Source: Sciurus carolinensis (taxonomy: Eukaryota > Chordata > Mammalia > Rodentia > Sciuridae). Taken from it: 64,000 nt of DNA. Positions 61,060-64,000 of the stretch are shown here, piece by piece. The translations under genes were made by a program, and so were the position numbers. The stretch is from assembly GCF_902686445.1 (NCBI RefSeq), contig NC_062217.1, forward strand, positions 172,277,598 to 172,341,597, in the 5' to 3' direction. The notes below the pieces were generated by a model. That model saw only the letters and a list, made by a program, of their open reading frames with translations, did no database searches and was not told the origin of the DNA. The stretch's first letter is position 1. Each line of letters begins with the position of its first letter.

Positions 61060-61179
61060 GAAAAGTGCTACCAGTACTGGCCCGACCAGGGCTGCTGGAC
61101 CTACGGGAACATCCGCGTGTGCATGGAGGACTGCGTGGTGCTGGTGGACTACACCATCCGCAAGTTCTGCATTCAGCCG
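61060..61179 (+). CDS. PTPRE: PTPRE exon, D1 ([12 protein letters not shown] segment)
   Basis: This exon encodes codons 243-282. It begins [18 protein letters not shown] and continues through [17 protein letters not shown] to FCIQP. The KCxxYWP motif is typical of receptor PTP domains; this WPD triplet is not the catalytic WPD loop, which lies in the next exon. Acceptor tccgtgcag, donor gtgagc at 61180, phase 0 at both ends. A run of 12 G residues lies about 55 bases upstream of the acceptor. Confidence 0.97.
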
Positions 61180-61439
61180 GTGAGCGTGCCCAGCTGCCCA
61201 GCTGCCCAGCTGCCAGGGGATTCCCGGGAGCACAGGTGGGGATAGAGGCACTGCTACCTTTTATAGCATGGGAAGCTGCGTCCCACCTGACCCTCACGGA
61301 GGGGCTGTGACATACGTCTGCAGAGGACTGTTCTGTGTCCCCGCGCCCCAGGAGGAAGAAGAGTCGGTAGGCAGGGCAGGGCATCCGAGTCCCCCTCAGT
61401 AGCAAGCTGTCATTTCACAGCTGAAATGGCGAAACGGCA

Positions 61440-62215
61440 TTTTTATATTTTACTTTTATGTAATTAATGTATTCATTTTAGTCTGAAAGTAGACCATGTG
61501 TATACGGCCATTTCAATTGTTCTCCATTTTCCAATCGGGGCACTATAGTCATACGTGCCGATGGGAGGTGTGGCTGCATATCCTCACGTGCCCACAACGC
61601 ACAGGATGTAACAATTGATTGGTCTAATCAGTTCCCCGCACCTCCATCCTATTCCCACCCCCTCCTCCCTGTGGTCCCTTTTCTCTACTGGTTTCCCTTC
61701 AGTATTCCCGAGATCCACCCCCAATGCCTTTCTTCTCCTTTCTCCTCACCAACTTCCACATATGAGAGAAAACATATAACCCTTGACCTTCTGAGTTTGG
61801 CTTATTTCACTTAACATAATGCTCTCAAGTTCTATCCCTTTTCCTGCAAATGACATAATCTCATTTTTTTCTTTATGACTGAATAAAACTCCATGTATAC
61901 CACATTTTCTTTATCCAGTTACCTGTTGATGGACACCTGGGCTCGTGCCATAGTTTGGCTATGGTGACTTGTGCTGCTGTAAACCTGGGTGTATGTGTCA
62001 CTGTAGTAAGATGACTGTGATTCATCAGGAAAAATACCAAAAATACCGAGGAGTGGCGTAGCTGGGTCCTGTGGTGGTTCCACGCCTGGGCTTTTGAGGA
62101 GCCTCCATACTGGTGGTACTAATTTATAATCCTACCAGTGCAAAAGTCTTCCTTTTTCGCCACATCCTCCCCAGCATTTATCTTTGTTTGTATTCTTGAT
62201 GGTTGAGGCAGCATT
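61440..62215 (-). repeat. LINE-1 3' segment, antisense
   Basis: Phrases such as 'ggcttatttcacttaacata', 'tttatgactgaataaaactc', 'cctgttgatggacacctggg' and 'ccacatcctccccagcattt' are the reverse complement of the classic L1 3' part. The same L1 region appears, much shorter, in the twin-primed copy near 4.6 kb. It is old and has no open frame. Confidence 0.8.
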
Positions 62216-62528
62216 TTTTTAAAAACAGTTTCAAGATTTTTTTCCAAAGCCTCCTGGCTGTCTTTCACACTTATTTCCTGTTAGTTCCCCACTGAAAGAA
62301 TGTAAGGCAGGCTTCAATTTTTTTAAAAAATGCATATAAACAAGGCAGATGAAGATTGAAGAGATGTTTTGAAACCATGGTAAAAAAAAAAATAAAAGCA
62401 AGGTCATTATATCAGAACTCAAGGATAGAGTGATTGGTGTCATTATTTTTTAAAATATGAGGCTGAGATTACTAGAAGCCACAGCAAGAAAGGGGAAACA
62501 ATAAGATTTATTGTTCTGTCTTAAATAT

Positions 62529-62654
62529 ATATTTTAATTGTAGATGGACACAGTACCTTTATTTTGTTTATTTATTTGATGTGGTGCTGAGGATCAGACC
62601 CAGTGCTTCACGCATGCTAGGCAAGCGCTCTGCCATGAGCCACAGCCCAGCCCA
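62529..62654 (-). repeat. tRNA/ID-derived SINE, antisense
   Basis: 'ttgtagatggacacagtacc', then 'gtggtgctgaggatcagacc' and 'catgctaggcaagcgctctg', ending 'cacagcccagccca', is the reverse complement of a sciurid ID-related SINE with its extended 3' unit. Confidence 0.85.
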
Positions 62655-63245
62655 TTTTATTGTCCCCTGCTTTCCTCTCTCCTGGATACACAGGCACATG
62701 CACACACACCTGTACACCCGTGTGCACATGCCAACAGACACAGGCATGCACACACACACACCTCCAGACACACCATCCAGCCTTCTGTGGTCTGGGACCA
62801 ATGAACTAAATCCATGGGCTCTCATCATGAGAACAAGAGGCTCTGAGGGAGTCTGGGGTCTCTAATGAATAGACACCCCCATCTTTTCTCCCCAAATTGA
62901 GACATTTGGAGGGTGAAGGAGCTGTTGCTGATGACTGAGGACATGGGAGAAAAGTGGGTCTTTGCAGACAGAGCAGGGCATGCCCCTCCTTAAAATGGGT
63001 TGCATAGGACCAGCGTGGGGGACGCCGGGCCACTTGGGACCTGCCCAGCCCTGCCCTCTGCCCACTGCAAGAGCCGTGCTGTCGGGTCTAGAGCCAGCAG
63101 TGGTGAGCGCCAGGGCCCCACTGGGCCTTCTTCACTTTGATGGGCACTGACACCTGCATGAGCCCCCAGGCCAGGCCCTCAGGTGGAGATGTGGGTGGGC
63201 AGGGGGAAGGCCATCCCGCCCCTCACGTCTCAACGGGCCCCACAG

Positions 63246-63409
63246 CAGCTCGCTGAGGGCTGCAAAGCCCCGCGGCTGGTCTCGCAGCTGCACTTCACCA
63301 GCTGGCCGGACTTCGGAGTGCCTTTCACCCCCATCGGGATGCTCAAGTTCCTGAAGAAAGTGAGGACGCTCAACCCCTCGCATGCTGGGCCCATTGTGGT
63401 CCACTGCAG
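63246..63409 (+). CDS. PTPRE: PTPRE exon with the catalytic WPD loop and catalytic cysteine codon of D1
   Basis: This exon encodes codons 283-336 plus two bases. It contains [18 protein letters not shown] with the WPD loop at W302-P303-D304, where the aspartate acts as general acid. It ends at VVHC, and TGC at 63405-63407 encodes Cys336, the nucleophile of the HCxxGxxR phosphate-binding loop. The donor gtatgc at 63410 falls two bases after that codon, so the rest of the P-loop lies in the next exon beyond the window. The acceptor is a tandem NAGNAG (cccacagcag). The first AG keeps Gln283, as in the human protein as I recall it; the second would drop one residue. Confidence 0.96.
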
Positions 63410-64000
63410 GTATGCCAGGGCAGGGCTGGACCCCAAGAGCAGGCCATGGTGGGAAGCCTCACTCGTGACTTCCCAGTGGACAGTGGACAGTGGGACAGTG
63501 TCAGTGTGGCAGAGGGGCAGGCTGGGGGCGTGGCACAGATGTGCCGATCCTGAGTGGCAGTTCAGACAGCCCTGCGGGGAGAGAGCGGGAGGCAAGTTCA
63601 GGCCTCCCCCAGTACAGTCCACATAGCAGAGCCTGGCTTCTGTGGTTTTTGAGGAAGGACCCCAATACATAAAGCCATCCTAGCAGAGAGGCCCAGGCCC
63701 ATGGTGGGAGTGGGGCCATGGGCTTCCCCGGGGCCTTGCTCTCTGCTCCCCCAGGGACCTCATGATCCCTCAGATCCCAAGGGACAGAACCAGGATGACC
63801 TCCCTTGCCAGGACACAATTATACCCGTGATAACAAGAAGAAAATGTTTGGCAGCTGAGAAATTATCCATATAGCCTCATAGAAAGTGTCTGAGTCCCCA
63901 GAGAAGGTCACTAAGGTTGCAGCGCCCTCTGGTGGTCCCACCAGACTTATTCCTCAAGCACCAAGAGGTCTCACCCTGTGGCTTTGAGACAGGCCTCCTC
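63410..64000 (+). other. PTPRE: PTPRE intron, cut by the window end
   Basis: The intron begins with gtatgc and runs off the window. The next exon should start by completing the serine codon after the catalytic cysteine. The only notable element is the CTCF motif at 63,921-63,935. Confidence 0.9.
63921..63935 (-). promoter_or_regulatory. CTCF core motif
   Basis: The minus strand reads CCACCAGAGGGCGCT, matching all 15 positions of CCASYAGRKGGCRSY. It lies in the intron that interrupts the D1 catalytic loop. Occupancy is inferred from sequence only. Confidence 0.75.

Larger units (their letters stand above)
61180..63245 (+). other. PTPRE: PTPRE intron
   Basis: A 2.1-kb intron filled largely by an antisense L1 3' piece (about 61,440-62,215) and an antisense SINE (62,529-62,654), with CA-rich sequence at about 62,695-62,762. 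A CAGCTGCC unit is repeated about three times just after the donor (61,189-61,214). Confidence 0.88.
39429..63409 (+). other. PTPRE: PTPRE gene, coding part (partial; continues past both ends)
   Basis: Ten receptor-isoform coding exons lie in order on the + strand. Joined, they give one uninterrupted frame of 1010 coding bases (336 codons plus two bases), with every exon phase matching the next. The translated segments match my knowledge of mammalian receptor-type tyrosine phosphatase epsilon. The product removes phosphate from tyrosines; the receptor form sits at the plasma membrane and the cytosolic form starts from an internal promoter. Known family roles include regulation of Src-family kinases, potassium channels, osteoclast adhesion and insulin signalling. 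Leader exons are expected upstream and the remaining D1 and D2 exons downstream, outside the window. PTPRA is the nearest paralogue, but the short threonine-rich ectodomain and the MSSRKSFSRLTW alternative start identify epsilon. Confidence 0.97.

Noticed and set aside
61080..61092. WPD triplet in the 61,060 exon as the catalytic WPD loop
   Set aside because: This is the YWPDQ motif near Cys245; the catalytic WPD loop is W302-P303-D304 in the exon at 63,246.
1..64000. A novel multi-gene or defence-type system
   Set aside because: Single mammalian gene with introns; nothing in the sequence supports an undescribed system.

Overview
The window is mammalian nuclear DNA, almost certainly from a rodent of the squirrel family (Sciuridae: squirrel, marmot or ground squirrel). 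The rodent call rests on tRNA-derived ID-type SINEs and on dimeric B1-ID SINEs with the 'ggctggggatgtggctcagtgg' type of core. A LINE-1 3' end of a kind I associate with sciurids supports it. There are no bacterial operons, CRISPR arrays, rRNA or tRNA genes.

Only one gene can be supported: PTPRE, receptor-type protein tyrosine phosphatase epsilon, on the + strand. It is incomplete at both ends. Bases 1 to about 39,428 lie upstream of the start codon and look like a large 5' intron: old L1, MIR and SINE pieces, microsatellites and GC-rich chance ORFs. Within it are a CTCF motif next to an NRF1 motif (about 26.14-26.18 kb), a second CTCF motif (37.68 kb), and a CRE-like plus TATA-like pair just upstream of the start-codon exon (39.28-39.31 kb).

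From 39,436 to 63,409, ten receptor-isoform coding exons join in frame with consensus GT/AG borders and no frameshift or stop. They encode the signal peptide, a tiny N-glycosylated ectodomain, one transmembrane helix, the basic juxtamembrane segment and most of phosphatase domain D1. An eleventh coding segment at 46,463-46,497 is the alternative first exon of the cytosolic isoform. It sits inside the 243-base intron that follows the transmembrane exon, and both isoforms share everything from 46,578 onward. The window ends soon after the exon that stops two bases past the D1 catalytic cysteine codon. The rest of D1 and all of D2 lie beyond 64,000.

I found no undescribed gene system. The points most worth checking are the nested promoter and first exon, the CRE/TATA pair, the CTCF/NRF1 cluster, a twin-primed L1 with visible target-site duplications, a private-looking local duplication at 43.9 and 45.4 kb, and a NAGNAG acceptor within D1.
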